Assembly: GCF_040869045.1 (NCBI RefSeq)
Contig: NC_090324.1
Location: 194,616,028 to 194,680,027, forward strand
Length of the DNA stretch: 64,000 nt
Source: Eurosta solidaginis
Lineage: Eukaryota; Arthropoda; Insecta; Diptera; Tephritidae
Direction: 5' to 3'
Shown here in pieces: positions 34,231-45,377 of this stretch (its first letter is position 1; every line of letters begins with the position of its first letter). The translations under genes were made by a program, and so were the position numbers. A model generated the notes under the pieces. It was not told where the DNA came from. It worked only from the letters and a program-made list of their open reading frames with translations, and searched no databases.

Positions 34231-34978
34231 AAGAAATTTATTGATATCATTATATCAGGACAAGGAAAATGAACTTTAATCGTTTTGGAGGAATATTTGA
34301 CTGCTTTTCAGCCACTTTCAGATCATATTCGTGAACTCATTTCAATCCTTTTGGTTGAGATTTATGAATGATTTTCTGATACGATTATCATGTATTTATT
34401 CTTCATATTTCATGCAAAATAAGATCTTCAATGAGAAGTAAAATTTTAACAAGTAGAATACTGGTTATGCACTCAAGAAATATAATCAGAAAAGATTCAG
34501 AAAGCCGAATGAAAAATCATTAAAAATTTTTGGTCACATAACATTTGATTCAAATATGATTCCGAAAGGCGATTGAAAAATTATATTTAGTTTTGATCAT
34601 CAAAGTATTCATATATTGTTATTCCCTTTGTTCAATTGTATGACCACTCATTATTTAGTCTGAAAGAGTAACCAAATTGTATTGATATGTAGACGAGTTC
34701 ACAACAAACCGAAGAAAAACCTACTTGCCTATTGCGCGGTCCTAAGTCACTCACTTTTTTGATTATTATTATATTTGGCACATTGCGGCCATAACCTCGT
34801 GGGCTTACATGTATTTCCCTTTTTTTATCGGTACAGTAATTTAAAAGGAACTTCAGGAAACGAAAATTCACTTGATGTATATGCTTTAAGGCAAATCACC
34901 ACAAGCTGAAATAAGTTTCCATTTTTTATTTTTATTTTTGTGTAAATATAAAAGTACCATTTGGAACCTAATTTCTCA
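34231..34978. other. No recognised feature
   Basis: This is AT-rich single-copy-looking DNA between the BEL remnant and the Txl fragment. I see no TE homology, long ORF or RNA gene. Confidence 0.5.
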
Positions 34979-35314
34979 TTAAAGTTCAAGGCACCGCCAC
35001 ATTTAGGGCCCAAAGAAATTAAGTTATTTATAAACCAACCACGTTCCATCGAGTTTGATAAGGCTGAGTCTATGACTAGCGTGCAAGGTTTGATACTGGA
35101 ACCCAAGGACCTTGATAATGGGCAACCGGTTAACTTGCGTTACGTTAAATTCCAAAATGTACAGAATATATAAATTTATGTACGTAATGATCAGTCAGGT
35201 GGAGAGGTAACACAAATTGATTACCTTGGCTTCATTGGTTCACCATTTATGACGACAAAAATGACTGATTTCAAGCGTGTTGAGGGCAAAGGGTTAAAGT
35301 CATTAATAAAGTAG
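34979..35314 (+). pseudogene. Txl: Thioredoxin-like 1 (PITH domain) 3' fragment with nonsense codon
   Basis: The frame reads SLKFKAPPHLGPKEIKLFIN, RSIEFDKAES and LRYVKFQNVQNI, then after a stop IYVRNDQSGGEVTQIDYLG and MTDFKRVEGKG. This order matches the C-terminal PITH domain of TXNL1/Txl, a proteasome-associated redox protein. The TAA at about 35171 replaces the expected Gln after QNI. The terminal residues diverge after KRVEGKG, suggesting another lesion. The thioredoxin domain and earlier PITH part are absent, so this is a relic or a last exon of a dead copy. Confidence 0.85.
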
Positions 35315-36073
35315 CTAGTACACACACACATTAAGCAACGAGCTACTAGCAAAACCAATATGACAATTTCCAAACATAAAATTTCCAATTTCCAATTGCT
35401 TTTCTACTTGGAAAACTAAGTTTAAATGAAAACTAAAAAATTTATATCGTAAGCATACTACGGAAAAAGCGAAACTGACAGTTTAATATTTTAATCGAGT
35501 GAAAAACATTTATGAAATACTGAAAGTTGCTTTTTAATTGGTTTGCAGGGGGTGTGTTTTTACTATGCCAGAAAAGAAATTTTAAAACCACAAAGGGAAG
35601 TGCACTCTTTCCGTTCTCTACTTGCGGTATATACATGTCGCTTATACTCTAAGGGTTCAAAGATGGGTATCCCAAGCGAATTGAATGAGTGTTAAAAAAA
35701 AAGAACAAAAAAATGTTTGAATAGAATACTACTAAACGACGAGGGAAAAGGGTTTAACCCGGCCGCACGAAATAGCAGCTTGCACTGCAAACCAGACCTA
35801 ATGCATATGTATTAAGATAAAGGACTAGAAGTACGCAAACATACGCATGTACGCGTTTTACTTTTCATATATTTTTGGTTTGCTACCTTCTATTTATGAA
35901 CACAATAAAAGCTTAATCAATCTGATCAAATAAGTTCGATCAATACGTAGATATAGACACCAAAATACTCCTATTCCAACTGAAAACAAAAAAAAAACAC
36001 AAATGCCTAACACAAAAACAAAAAAAAAAAATTGTTTGTTAAGCGCTACAAATGAATGAAAGTCCGATCGCGT
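35315..36073. other. No recognised feature between two convergent gene fragments
   Basis: AT-rich DNA includes short A runs and a (CA)n-like ACACACACAC near 35321. It would be the shared 3' flank of the Txl-like and TMEM161-like fragments. No TE homology is seen. Confidence 0.45.
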
Positions 36074-36717
36074 ATTACTGAAATAGGATTGATAAACGAT
36101 ACCAAGTGCTGAATAGGTGAAAAGTGTGAAGTAACTCCGCCAGCTGGTGAATCCGAGAAAACCCTTATAGATATACGCAGTGAAGACGTCTTTCAAACTA
36201 ACCATTGATCCTGCATCGCATTCGCCGACTCTATAACATGGAGTTCTTTCAAATCATTATCATTATCAAGCAGCAATGGCTTACTTTGGTTGACAATTGT
36301 GGCGGTAGCATCCAACGGTGTAGGTTTTGCAGTTAAAAAAAACTAGGTTTGTAGTTATACATAAGCGTAAATATAAGCAGAGTAACAAAGGTACAGCGAA
36401 TTGCAGAGTAACACGCAGATATAATAGAATATAGGATATTTTTTTAATGTTCTTCATCGGCAATGCGAACAGCCTCTTTACGTAAATCCACGATTTTATC
36501 ACGCGTTAAGTTTAGATACGATTGCAAGTATATAGGAATTAGTGCAAAACGTAGCAATACGGCGAACACAACGATTAGAAAACGCATCGCTTCAAACGCC
36601 TCCACTGAAAGTAATGGCTTACCCATGCCCTCAAAATCACGCTCACACAAATATTCTCTGCTAATAAGCCTTATCCATAGTATTGTGAGGACCCCAAAAC
36701 CGAGGTTTTGTACCCTC
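36074..36717 (-). pseudogene. emei: TMEM161 (fly emei) C-terminal fragment, frameshifted
   Basis: On the minus strand, GMGKPLLSVEAFEAMRFLIVV and LIPIYLQSYLNLTRDKIVD match the TMEM161 membrane protein, as do VTLQFAVPLLLCLYL and SMVSLKDVFTAYIYKGFLGF...YQSYFS at the C-terminus. The homology passes through three frame changes, near 36448, 36320 and 36210. A splice-acceptor-like GTGAG precedes the first block at 36718, so this looks like a last exon rather than a processed copy. Earlier exons are not visible. TMEM161 is a multi-pass membrane protein linked in flies to calcium signalling. The intact 4-kb LINE frame nearby argues against poor base calling. Confidence 0.82.
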
Positions 36718-37104
36718 ACAACATATAATTACATATACATTTCTAACATACATTTTTGTAACACAATAATTGAACTTATAATCTTGAATTTACCATTTAT
36801 ACATTTTTTATGAAGCACCCGAAATGTACATTTACCCCTAAGAATTATGCGCCAAAATATATATATTATGTTGTATATTGAATTTATCATTACTAAATTG
36901 GATGACAAATTATACTTGCGCACTTTTGCACGCAAGCAAAATATTTATATTTTCGCTCACATACATTTTAAATATATGATCACCCTAACCTACACTAAAT
37001 ATTTGGAAGAGAAGTGGATACGCACAAAACATAAAAATGCATGCGTCAACCAACCATTTGCGCATCCAGTGCACTCAACTACAAATACAAAAAACATAAT
37101 AATT
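36718..37104. other. No recognised feature
   Basis: AT-rich DNA sits upstream of the TMEM161 fragment, possibly intron. I see no exon match or repeat. Confidence 0.4.
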
Positions 37105-37630
37105 TGAGTGAACGGAGATCAGGAGTAAGTCGTGTTACATACATATATCTTGCATGCATTCTAAACGTTTCTCACGCTGCAGTGCATTTGACACTCTGCT
37201 TATGTCGTAAGTATGAATGTGTTTATAAAAAGCAATATCAATATAATTACGTTCCCACAGGCAGGCAAGCAAGCGAAGCGCGTGAGTTATGAGTCCGTGT
37301 TGGAAGTTGAAATAAAAATATAAGCAGAAGCTTCTTTCAATCTTCGTTTATTTTCAGAACTGACTACATTTTTGTGTTTACTTCTATTTATACCTACTAA
37401 TTCTAAATATTGTTTGTTCATTGACAAGGTTTTTATTCGAAAGATGTTTACATGTTAAGTATAATGTTATCAAAATGCTTTGTTATTTATGAGACAAACA
37501 AGATTATGTTTCTTTGTTTGTTCTTTGTTTGTCATTCAATAAGTCGAAATTTACTGAATAAAGTCAATTCAATCTTGGTGCCGCTTAAATGGCACTTCCC
37601 AAATTTTATTTATTTTAATGTCATCCTACA
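37105..37630 (+). promoter_or_regulatory. Candidate 5' LTR of gypsy-like element G1
   Basis: The stretch ends directly before a TGG-starting primer-binding-like site. It holds a TATAAAAAG box near 37223 and AATAAA signals near 37311 and 37557, as an LTR with U3-R-U5 would. The 5' border and the 3' LTR are not visible, and G2 has an unlike LTR, so limits are approximate. Confidence 0.45.
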
Positions 37631-38348
37631 TGGCGATCCTGCCATACAGCCTGAATTAAATTGGCATCCTACAGGGCGATCCTGCCAGCTCTGCTTAATA
37701 AAAAACAGACTGCTCTTTAAAAAACGGTCTTCTAAACATATTTAACAGGACTGGTTTAGGAGTCATTTTTATACCAAGCAGGATACGCCTTACCTGAAGG
37801 GCGATCCTGCCACACTGCTGAATTAAACCGGCAGTATCCCCCGTCTGCTGCTTGATGTATAGGCAGACTTCAGATACAAAATATTTTTGGAAAAGTTTAC
37901 TTTCTACAAAGGTGTTCAAGGCGTCATTTTTGCAACGGCGAATGGTATAGTCAATGCAAAGGGGCGGATCACAGCAACAGTGACAACAAGGGTGCAATTC
38001 AAATTTTAAAAATTCTTGAATACCACAAAGGAAAGAAGGAAAAATATTTTTGGTCTTTAATACGGATGGCATTCTCGTTAACTGCAACCAAAATGACCAC
38101 CAATGACGCATAGCGAAGTGGAATAAACGTGGGGTAAAACCATATGCACTATCAGCTTGTTGGAGGTTCTACGTGCGCTATACAACTTGTTGAAGGATGG
38201 CCGGGATTATGTATTATTTATATTATTATGTATTTATTATCTAGGTATTTGTAAGATTATAATAGAATTTAACGGCTGCCAGTTTACGGACAAAAAGTAG
38301 ATTTTTGTCAATAAATTTAAGAATTTTTTCCCCCTCTAATTTTTTTAA
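37631..38348 (+). other. G1 primer-binding site and leader with repeated GGCGATCCTGCC
   Basis: TGGCGATCCTGCCA at 37631 follows the putative LTR end, the usual place of a tRNA primer site. G2 has the same word at 52916. GGCGATCCTGCCA occurs again near 37675 and 37801, three times in about 180 bp, each time near sequence resembling TGAATTAAA. The repetition may reflect template switching at the primer site. Confidence 0.6.
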
Positions 38349-38594
38349 ATGAATGATATAAGTAGTCAGGAAGAATTTGACGCAATATTCTTGCGTTGTA
38401 GCAAATTAATTGAGGAAGAAGAAAACAAATTAGAAAAAGTAGTAGGAAAAGCAATAGAAGTAAAAACAGTAGAAATAATTAAACAGGGCCCTAAGGCAAT
38501 TACCATAGAAGAATATAGGCGTGTAAATCAACAACAAAAAATAGAGGTACCAAAGATTCCAAAATCAACCAAAATCAAAAGAAAGAGGAGGTAA
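38349..38594 (+). CDS. Small basic leader ORF of G1
   Basis: It is 81 codons, Glu-rich at the N-terminus (LIEEEENKLEKVVGK) and Lys/Arg-rich at the C-terminus (KIPKSTKIKRKRR). The core QGPKAITIEEYRR is conserved in G2 (near 53670) in a broken frame. It lies between the primer site and gag. I do not recognise a domain. The conserved core suggests a real product or the start of a spliced Gag. Confidence 0.5.
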   Translation: MNDISSQEEFDAIFLRCSKLIEEEENKLEKVVGKAIEVKTVEIIKQGPKAITIEEYRRVNQQQKIEVPKIPKSTKIKRKRR

Positions 38595-39055
38595 AAGATT
38601 CAACTTAGAAAAGCGGTAGCAATCTTGTATCAGAAAATTAATTTAATTACAAACACGGAGGAAAAAAATCATTTGAAACCCGAAATAAGAAAAATCAAAG
38701 GCATATAAAGTAAGTTTATTTCTATGGAGAGTGCATTGCCTTATGACCTTGATTACGAGGCTATCAACCGCGCTGTTGATAATTTAGAATCCGAGAGTAG
38801 GAGTTGAAAGAAAGGTATTGTATCATTAAGGAAATTACAAGAAGCAGAGAAGTCATTGGTTTCGCTAAGAAATAATGGAAACTGATTGACATGCCTAGGG
38901 AACCCACCTTAGAAAATGTACTAGTACCAATACTAACCACAGGTGAAGAAATGTGGAGGTAGGAAGTTAAATTTATGGGACGAACCGACCATAACATAAC
39001 CGACCGAAAGCATAAATAAATATATAAAAGAAAATTTTTTCGATTAATATTTGAA
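38595..39055 (+). pseudogene. G1 leader, decayed second small ORF
   Basis: Pieces such as the KWWK-IDMP and EVKFMGRTD-like strings align with G2 near 54093-54210 but are frameshifted in both. No family is recognised. Confidence 0.4.
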
Positions 39056-39214
39056 ATGGGAGGTAAAGAATCCAAAGGAGAAGAGCCCAATTCTAATGTA
39101 ATTAATTCCATAACAATTATTTTGGCGACCTTTATTTAATAACTCAGAGATGGTTTTGCCGGCTCGAGGTCAAATGTTGATTTTATAATAAAAACAACAA
39201 AGTTTTAATTTTGT

Positions 39215-39263
39215 GTTCCGATATATTTCGATTACAACCTTCGGTAATCATCTTCAAGGGAAC
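39215..39263 (-). ncRNA. Hammerhead-like motif in Penelope-like terminal repeat (1 of 3)
   Basis: On the minus strand GTTCC, then CTTGAAGA, a 6-bp stem II (GATTAC/GTAATC), GAAA, TATATC and GGAAC occur in order. GTTCC and GGAAC form a 5-bp stem I. The core has U in place of the conserved C of CUGANGA, which should weaken cleavage. Confidence 0.6.
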
Positions 39264-39335
39264 TGTAACAAATATAACATTATTTATAATATCAACTTAA
39301 ACAATTGACAATAAAATAATAACATACATTTTGTT

Positions 39336-41853
39336 TTACACATCGGTTCTGTTTGACGCGGAGCTTTCTACTGTCGATTTGTTAGTTATTAAATGTCTAA
39401 ATATGTGGGCGGAGCCGTCAACATCTGTTTTGTAATTTAGTCGTATGTTAGGTGGTGTGTTAATTATATGCAGCATTTCCAATGTGAGGCGCTTGCTATA
39501 GTTTGACTCTTGCTGGAGAATAGTTGAATTGTTTAAATTGAGAGAGTGGCCGCTACTCGCACAGTGTGCCACTAAAGCTGTTTTATAAGTATTTGACTGT
39601 GGATTTTGTTTAAAGTCTGACTGGTGCTGTGCTAGTCTTGTTTTAATTTTGACTTCGTCGTCCCTACGTAGACGCGATCACATGATTCACCTTCCTTGCC
39701 GTTACGTGGTATTTTATACACCACATTGCTCTTTTCCGTGTGAGGTATTTTAGCTTTCGTATTGTTAAAAATAAGTTTTAATGTATTTTTCGGTTTATGA
39801 GCTATTTTATATGTATTTTTGTTGTAGCAGTCAGACTTTGCTAAACGCTCTGAAAGATTGGGAACGTAGGCTACAGACTTGAAATTTGTAGGTTTTTTTG
39901 TTTCATTTTGTTGATTGCTGTTATTTATATTTCTTATTAATGTCTTTATAAGATTGTCGGGAAAATCATTTTTCTTCAATAACGTTCTTTTTTGGTTCCT
40001 TGTGGTAACTTTTATCTGATATATCCAACATTCTTTGTACACAGCCTTTCGCTGTATTAATTATCATAGACTTCGGGTGTTTTGAATTGAAGTTAATGAT
40101 TCGTCCTGATGATGTTGGTTTTTGATACCACTTTGTTTTTAATTGATTTCCGCGTTTTATCACGATGGCGTATAAATACGGTAATCTTTCATCGTTTTCA
40201 AGTTCTATTGTAAATTTAATATTATTGTCAAACAAATTTAATGCATTAAGTGTTCTTTCTACCTCATCTTCCCGAATAATTGCAAAAAAATCATCAACAT
40301 ATTTTGTTAGTAGCCTTGGTACACGTGGAAGTTTTTCCATTGTTCGGTTAAGTAACTCCTCCATAACTATATCCGCGATTACTGGTAATGTAGGGGATCT
40401 CATCGGCATTCCTTTAAGCTGAATGTAAATTTTATCATTAAATCTAAAATATCTGTTTTCTTCGACACAAAATCTTAAGATTTCCATAAACAAATTTTTG
40501 GGTATTTTTGTGAATTCCTGTATTTTTGTCCATTTTTCTCTTACAACCTCAAGTGTATCGGTATGCTTGGAAATAGTGACACCACGTCAAAAGAAATTAA
40601 TTTCTCATCATCGCAAATTAAAGTATTGTTCACTCTTTCTTTAAACTCAACTGTGTTCTTTATATTATAAATAGATTTCATCGTTATGTTTTTTAATATT
40701 TTCACAATATATTGTCCATATGAGGGCGACCCGATAGCGGAGCATATCGGTCTTAATGGTGTACCTTCTTTGTGCAATTTTGGGAGTCCATAAATCCTTG
40801 GTGGTAGTACTGAGGGTATATTTTTCTGCCTTTGAAATAAATCCCATTTTAAAAAGTTTGTCGACTAGCATGTTGTTTTTGTTTTGTAGTCTCGTAGTTG
40901 GATCTTGTCTTTGAATCCTGTATGTCGATAAATCATTTAATATTTCTGTCATTTTATTATTGTAATCATCTTCTAACATTGCTACTGTTTTGTTACCTTT
41001 GTCACTCGTCAAAATTTTAATGTTTTCATTTTTCCTCTGAAATTTCCGCGTTTTTTTCCACTGTGTCTGTTATTGTACTATCCATTGCACTTAGCCTGTT
41101 TCTTGTTGTGTGATCTTTAATCAGTAAAGAGATTTTGGTTCGCGCCTCTTCCTGTTCTTCTTTCTCTTTAAGATTCTGTACGAGACTCTCTCCATCCGCA
41201 ATGTATTGGAACATTGGAAAATCATTTTTTTATTGGTAATCCAAACTTTGGACCCTTTGCCAAGAGCGCTCTATATCTTGAGGGAAATCAACATTAGTTT
41301 TGTTGACAAACCAATCTGCCTGTTGGTTGTTATTGGTAAATATATTGTTTCGCTTGTTTCGAAGTTTCTCGTGTTTAGATAATTGCCGCGCTTTTAATGT
41401 TGTTGTTAGTTTGTTTTCTATATTCTTCTCCCGTTCCATAAATTCATGTAAATCCTCAGCGCTCAGCTGTTTCTTTAGGTTTGTTGTTATTTCTTCTGTT
41501 CTTTCTTTTAACCTTTTCAATATGTTATTTTTTTGTTTTATAAGTAAGTTTAATATTTTTGTGTGATAATAGTGTGTGTGTCTGTGTAAACATCTATCTA
41601 TGTCTGGAAAAATGTCACTGTCAAATACAAATAATTTTTCACATTTGCTAGAATTTTTAATAAAGCTAGGAATAAGTTTGGTTTTTCTACACTTTAAAAG
41701 GAACTTTATGCTGGACTTCTGTTTAACAATTTTCTTAGATGTATATTGATACTTGTTGATTTTTTTCTTACAGTTGTCATAGTTTTCTTTGATTTTCGCA
41801 TACCCTATTATTGTTGTTGTATGCATACGGTGTGCCTTCCGTTTTCGTAACAT
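39336..41853 (-). pseudogene. Penelope-like reverse transcriptase and GIY-YIG endonuclease
   Basis: Reading on the minus strand from 41853, a Lys-rich N-terminal region is followed by RT blocks SDKGNKTVAML (about 41010), LRPICSAIGSPSYGQYIVK (about 40745), LISFDVVSLFPSIPI (about 40595) and KYVDDFFAII (about 40300). A GIY-YIG-like nuclease starts at VVYKIPR...RVYVGTT (about 39720) and runs to about 39336. Frame breaks near 41225, 41020, 40780, 40540, 39990 and 39630 kill the protein. PLYLDV-type motif E is altered to LPYLYAIVI. Confidence 0.85.
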
Positions 41854-41955
41854 AATAATTATTTTGGCGACCTTTATTTAATAACTCAGAGATGGTTTTG
41901 CCGGCTCGAGGTCAAATGTTGATTTTATAATAAAAACAACAAAATTTAATTTTGT

Positions 41956-42004
41956 GTTCCGATATATTTCGAGTACAACCTTCGGTAATTATCTTCAAGG
42001 GAAC
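41956..42004 (-). ncRNA. Hammerhead-like motif in Penelope-like terminal repeat (2 of 3)
   Basis: The design is the same as at 39215-39263, with GTTCC/GGAAC at the ends. Stem II here is weaker because of changes (TAATTACC and GTACTC). Confidence 0.55.
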
Positions 42005-42666
42005 TATAACAAATATAACAAATATAACATTATTTATAATATAACTTAAACTATTGACAATAAAATAATAACATACATTTTGTTTTACACGTCCGTTCTG
42101 TTTGTCGCGGAGCTATCTACTGTCGATTTGTTAGTTAATAAATGTCTAAATATGTGGGCGGAGCCGTCAACATCTGTTTTGTAATTTAGTCGTATGTTAG
42201 GTGGTGTGTTAATTATATGCAGCATTTCCAATGTGAGGCGCTTGCTATAGTTTGACTCTTGCTGGAGAATAGTTGCATTGTTTAAATTGGGAGAGTGGCC
42301 GCTACTCGCACAATGGGCCATTAACCAAATACTTATAAAACAGCTTTAATGGCCCACTATGCGAGTAGCGGCCACTCTCCCAATTTAAACAATGCAACTA
42401 TTCTCCAGCAAGAGTCAAACTATAGCAAGCGCCTCACATTGGAAATGCTGCATATAATTAACACACCGCCTAACATACGACTAAATTACAAAACAGATGT
42501 TGACGGCTCCGCCCACATATTTAGACTTTTATTAACTAACAAATCGACAGAAGAAAGCTCCGCGTCAAAACGAACGGAAATGTAAAACAAAATGTATGTT
42601 ATTATTTTATTGTCAATAGTTCAAGTTGATATTATAAATAATGTTATATTTGTTATATTTGTTATT

Positions 42667-42715
42667 GTTCCCTTGAAGATGATTACCGAAGGTTGTAATC
42701 GAAATATATCGGAAC
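42667..42715 (+). ncRNA. Hammerhead-like motif in inverted Penelope-like repeat (3 of 3)
   Basis: On the plus strand GTTCC (42667-42671), TTGAAGATGATTACC, GGTTGTAATCGAAATATATC and GGAAC (42711-42715) give stem I, stem II, the GAAA box and a minimal stem III. Confidence 0.6.
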
Positions 42716-42988
42716 ACAAAATTAAAACTTTGTTGTTTTTATTATAAAATCAACATTTGACCTCGAGCCGGCAAAACCATCTCTGTGTAATTAATTCCAT
42801 TCAGGTCGTTGACCATAGTGAGGCATTAGAATTTATCAAAATCTTGTTGATAATATTAACAATTTGCACTTGACTAAATTTGTTTCTCAAATTATACTCA
42901 GCTCATAATAAATTTTTAAAGAAAAAATACATGAGCCGAGAAGATGGTCTAGACAAAGTCTAATTCTAAGGGACAAATATATACCTCA

Positions 42989-44175
42989 ATGGACAAATGG
43001 GAAACCATTCTGAACACGCTTGTGGAAGAGAAGACCTTGGCGGAAAAATCTTATAAGTGTATTAACAAAAATACAAACATACTAAGATTTACTGTGTTGA
43101 AACACCTCACGACAATATTACAGTCGTTGAACAATATAGGAAAAATCATACAAAGGGTATATAGCAATTTAACCGCTAAACATCAGCTAGAAGCACAACA
43201 AATTGTTTCCAGTGTCAGGGATATATTGGTATCCCCACCGAGTAGATACAAATTTGAGGCATTGGTCCCAACTTCATTTGAAAAAGAAATAGAAATAAAG
43301 TTTGCTGTCCTATTGCCAGAGACTCAACCCAATTTAGGGGAAGCCCTAAAAATTTAAATTACTGATAAAGATTCGCAAACAGAAAGCGAAAAAATGCCAC
43401 AAAAAATAGTCGAATTTTTAAAGATTGCTTCGGCAGTTCTGCCAGAATTCGATGGTAAAGCTGAGAATTTGAATAGCTTTTTGGATTCTTTGGACATCGT
43501 AGAACAAATTAAGGGACCCATGAAGCTGTAGCGGTTTCGATGATAAAAAACCAAGCTGAAAGGAACAGCCAGAAATCTGTTAAGCACTGAAAGCTCAATT
43601 GAAGCGATAAAACAAAAATTAAAAACAGCAACTAAAGGTGAATCAGTTGAAGTTTTGACAGCAAAGCTCCTGAACATCCAACAACGCAGTAAAACGGCAA
43701 ACCAATACACTGCTGAAATTGAAAGGCTCACAAAATCGTTGGAAGGCGCTTACATACGGACGAACACCAGTGTTAGCAACCAATTATGCTACACAATCAG
43801 CTGTGAAAGCTATGCGAAAAAACTGCTCCAACGACAAGGTAAAAACAATTATGCATACTGGAACGTTCACAACAATGAACGAAGCCATATCAAAATTTAC
43901 TAACAGTTGCACAGAAGTAACTGGAAATCCAAATTCAATACTACATATTCGCCAACAAAATCAATTCCGAGTTAACTTCTGCAGGAGTTACCAAAACAAT
44001 AATTATAGAGGAAATTATAAACGTTCTTCAATTCCTATAACAATAATAATAATAACAGACAAAATAACAAAAGATCTAGTCGAAATTTCGGATCGCGAGG
44101 AAATACCCGCAATAACACCAGAAATGTCCGAAATGTTACACAACAGGAAAACGAACAAACTCCACCTCAATTAAT
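42989..44175 (+). pseudogene. gag: Ty3/gypsy gag of element G1
   Basis: The start MDKWETILNTLVEEKT fits G2's MGKWEDIVKLIIEEKT. The first frame closes after 122 codons. The capsid-like part (VLPEFDGKAENLNSFLDSLD, RSKTANQYTAEIERL) follows in shifted frames, and the C-terminus is Asn/Arg-rich in the alternative frame near 44050-44170, without a CCHC knuckle. This resembles Gag of insect gypsy/errantivirus-group elements, which coats the RNA. Frameshifts near 43350, 43530 and 43755 inactivate it. Confidence 0.75.
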
Positions 44176-44658
44176 AAAAAATTATATATTTTCAATTTAC
44201 ACCTTAATAGCTACATATCTTCCAGAACAACTCTGAATGATTCCATATCAACCCACATAATCGATACGAGAGCGGATATTTCAATAATAAAAAAGGGTTA
44301 AATTGACAGTAATGTCACGATAAATCATTCTCAAAAAACAGATGAAAGAAGATTTGGTCAAGGTATAACAAGCACTATTGGCACGGTTAAAGAGGACTTA
44401 AAAGATGATTATCTATTAATTAGACACAAATTTCACGTAGTAGAAGACAATTTCCCAATCCCATGCGATGGAATATTAGGATTAGATTTCATTAAAAATA
44501 TAATTGCAGTTTGGATTATCAAACAGAAGGAGACACTCTAATATTGAGACCATATGACTACCCAGAAAACATGATAATCCAGACGACTAACAAACCAACA
44601 ATTAATAGTATTTCAATTCCTGCACGATCAGAAGTAGTTAGACAAATTCAAATTAAAA
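44176..44658 (+). pseudogene. pol: Ty3/gypsy protease region of G1, active site altered
   Basis: An aspartic-protease box reads DTRADISII at about 44262, where G2 has DTGADIS. GILGLDFI near 44470 is the expected second protease motif. A stop follows near 44298. The region is cut at 44658 by the second Helentron-like family. Confidence 0.75.
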
Positions 44659-44960
44659 ACAAGTAAGGACGGGACTGTCTTCGGCTATGCCGAAGACTTC
44701 ATACCTTTCATGAATGGGGCTGAACAATAATCTTATCCCGTTCGTAATCTCCGAATAATCGGATGTATAAGATAAGAAATATCTAGTGAACAGATGTACA
44801 TACCTAAACGATTTTTAAGATAAATATAAAATAAAAAATAGGTAGGTACTTTGTGTGAGGATGTAAAGTTTCAGGTTTTTTGTGGTCTGCGTGTAAAAAC
44901 TATGACTACGAATCACGTATTTCAACAATATATGACGTAAACGTAACTATTTTATGAAAT

Positions 44961-45377
44961 AATTGTTTTTGCTTTTATCGGCCTGTTGATAAATGATTCA
45001 AGGTTCGATTCGAGCTCAAGGCCAGAACAATAATTTTTTTCTAATGATAATTATTGTTATTTTTTAATTTTTCTAAATTTCAAAAATTGTATTTTTTTGT
45101 TTTTGGAATAGTAAGTAGAAAATTTTTCAGACAACCTGCCATAGCTGCGCAGATAGATCCATTTCGAAGGGTGCTAAGCGTACTGATGATGAAGGCTTAG
45201 CACCCTTCGAAATGGATCTATCTGCGCAGCTATGGCAGGTTGTCTGAAAAATTTTCTACTTACTATTCCAAAAACAAAAAAATACAATTTTTCAAATTTA
45301 GAAAAATTAAAAAATAACAATAATTATCATTAGAAAAAAATTATTGTTCTGGCCTTGAGCTCGAATCGAACCTTGAA
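44961..45377. mobile_element. Penelope-like inverted dimer, third family, with 13-bp target duplication
   Basis: Arms of about 184 bp (from about 44996 and to about 45377) are nearly perfect inverted repeats around a 15-bp spacer at 45180-45194. A perfect duplication, tattttatgaaat, lies at 44948-44960 and 45378-45390. The nearby repeat near 45970 shows the uninterrupted site. The centre holds a hammerhead-like core. Confidence 0.75.
45183..45218 (+). ncRNA. Hammerhead-ribozyme-like core with canonical CTGATGA
   Basis: CTGATGA (45183-45189), a 5-bp stem II (GAAGG 45191-45195 with CCTTC 45204-45208), GAAA (45209-45212) and TGGATC follow in order. This is the only copy here with the canonical CUGAUGA. 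Cleavage would be predicted after the C at 45218. Stem I would have to use the long flanking arms and is not clear. Confidence 0.6.

Larger units (their letters stand above)
39112..42785 (-). mobile_element. Penelope-like element with direct and inverted terminal copies
   Basis: A perfect 15-bp target duplication, tgtaattaattccat, lies at 39097-39111 and 42786-42800. The minus-strand body carries RT and GIY-YIG homology. Its 3' end occurs three times: at 39112-39600, again in the same orientation at about 41868-42315, and inverted at about 42316-42785. This pseudo-LTR plus inverted arrangement is known for Penelope. It sits in the G1 leader. Confidence 0.9.
39056..42963 (+). pseudogene. G1 small membrane ORF (MGGKES start) split by a Penelope-like element
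   Basis: The ORF starts at 39056 (MGGKESKGEE), is cut at 39111, and resumes after the right target duplication at about 42801, ending at 42963. The second half keeps a hydrophobic segment (FIKILLIILTI) and a C-terminus ending DGLDKV. One extra stop lies after the hydrophobic segment. The intact homologue is in G2 at 54285-54503. Confidence 0.65.

Noticed and set aside
37695..38111. 138-codon minus-strand frame in the G1 leader
   Set aside because: It overlaps the primer-site repeats and has no conserved counterpart in G2. It is probably chance.
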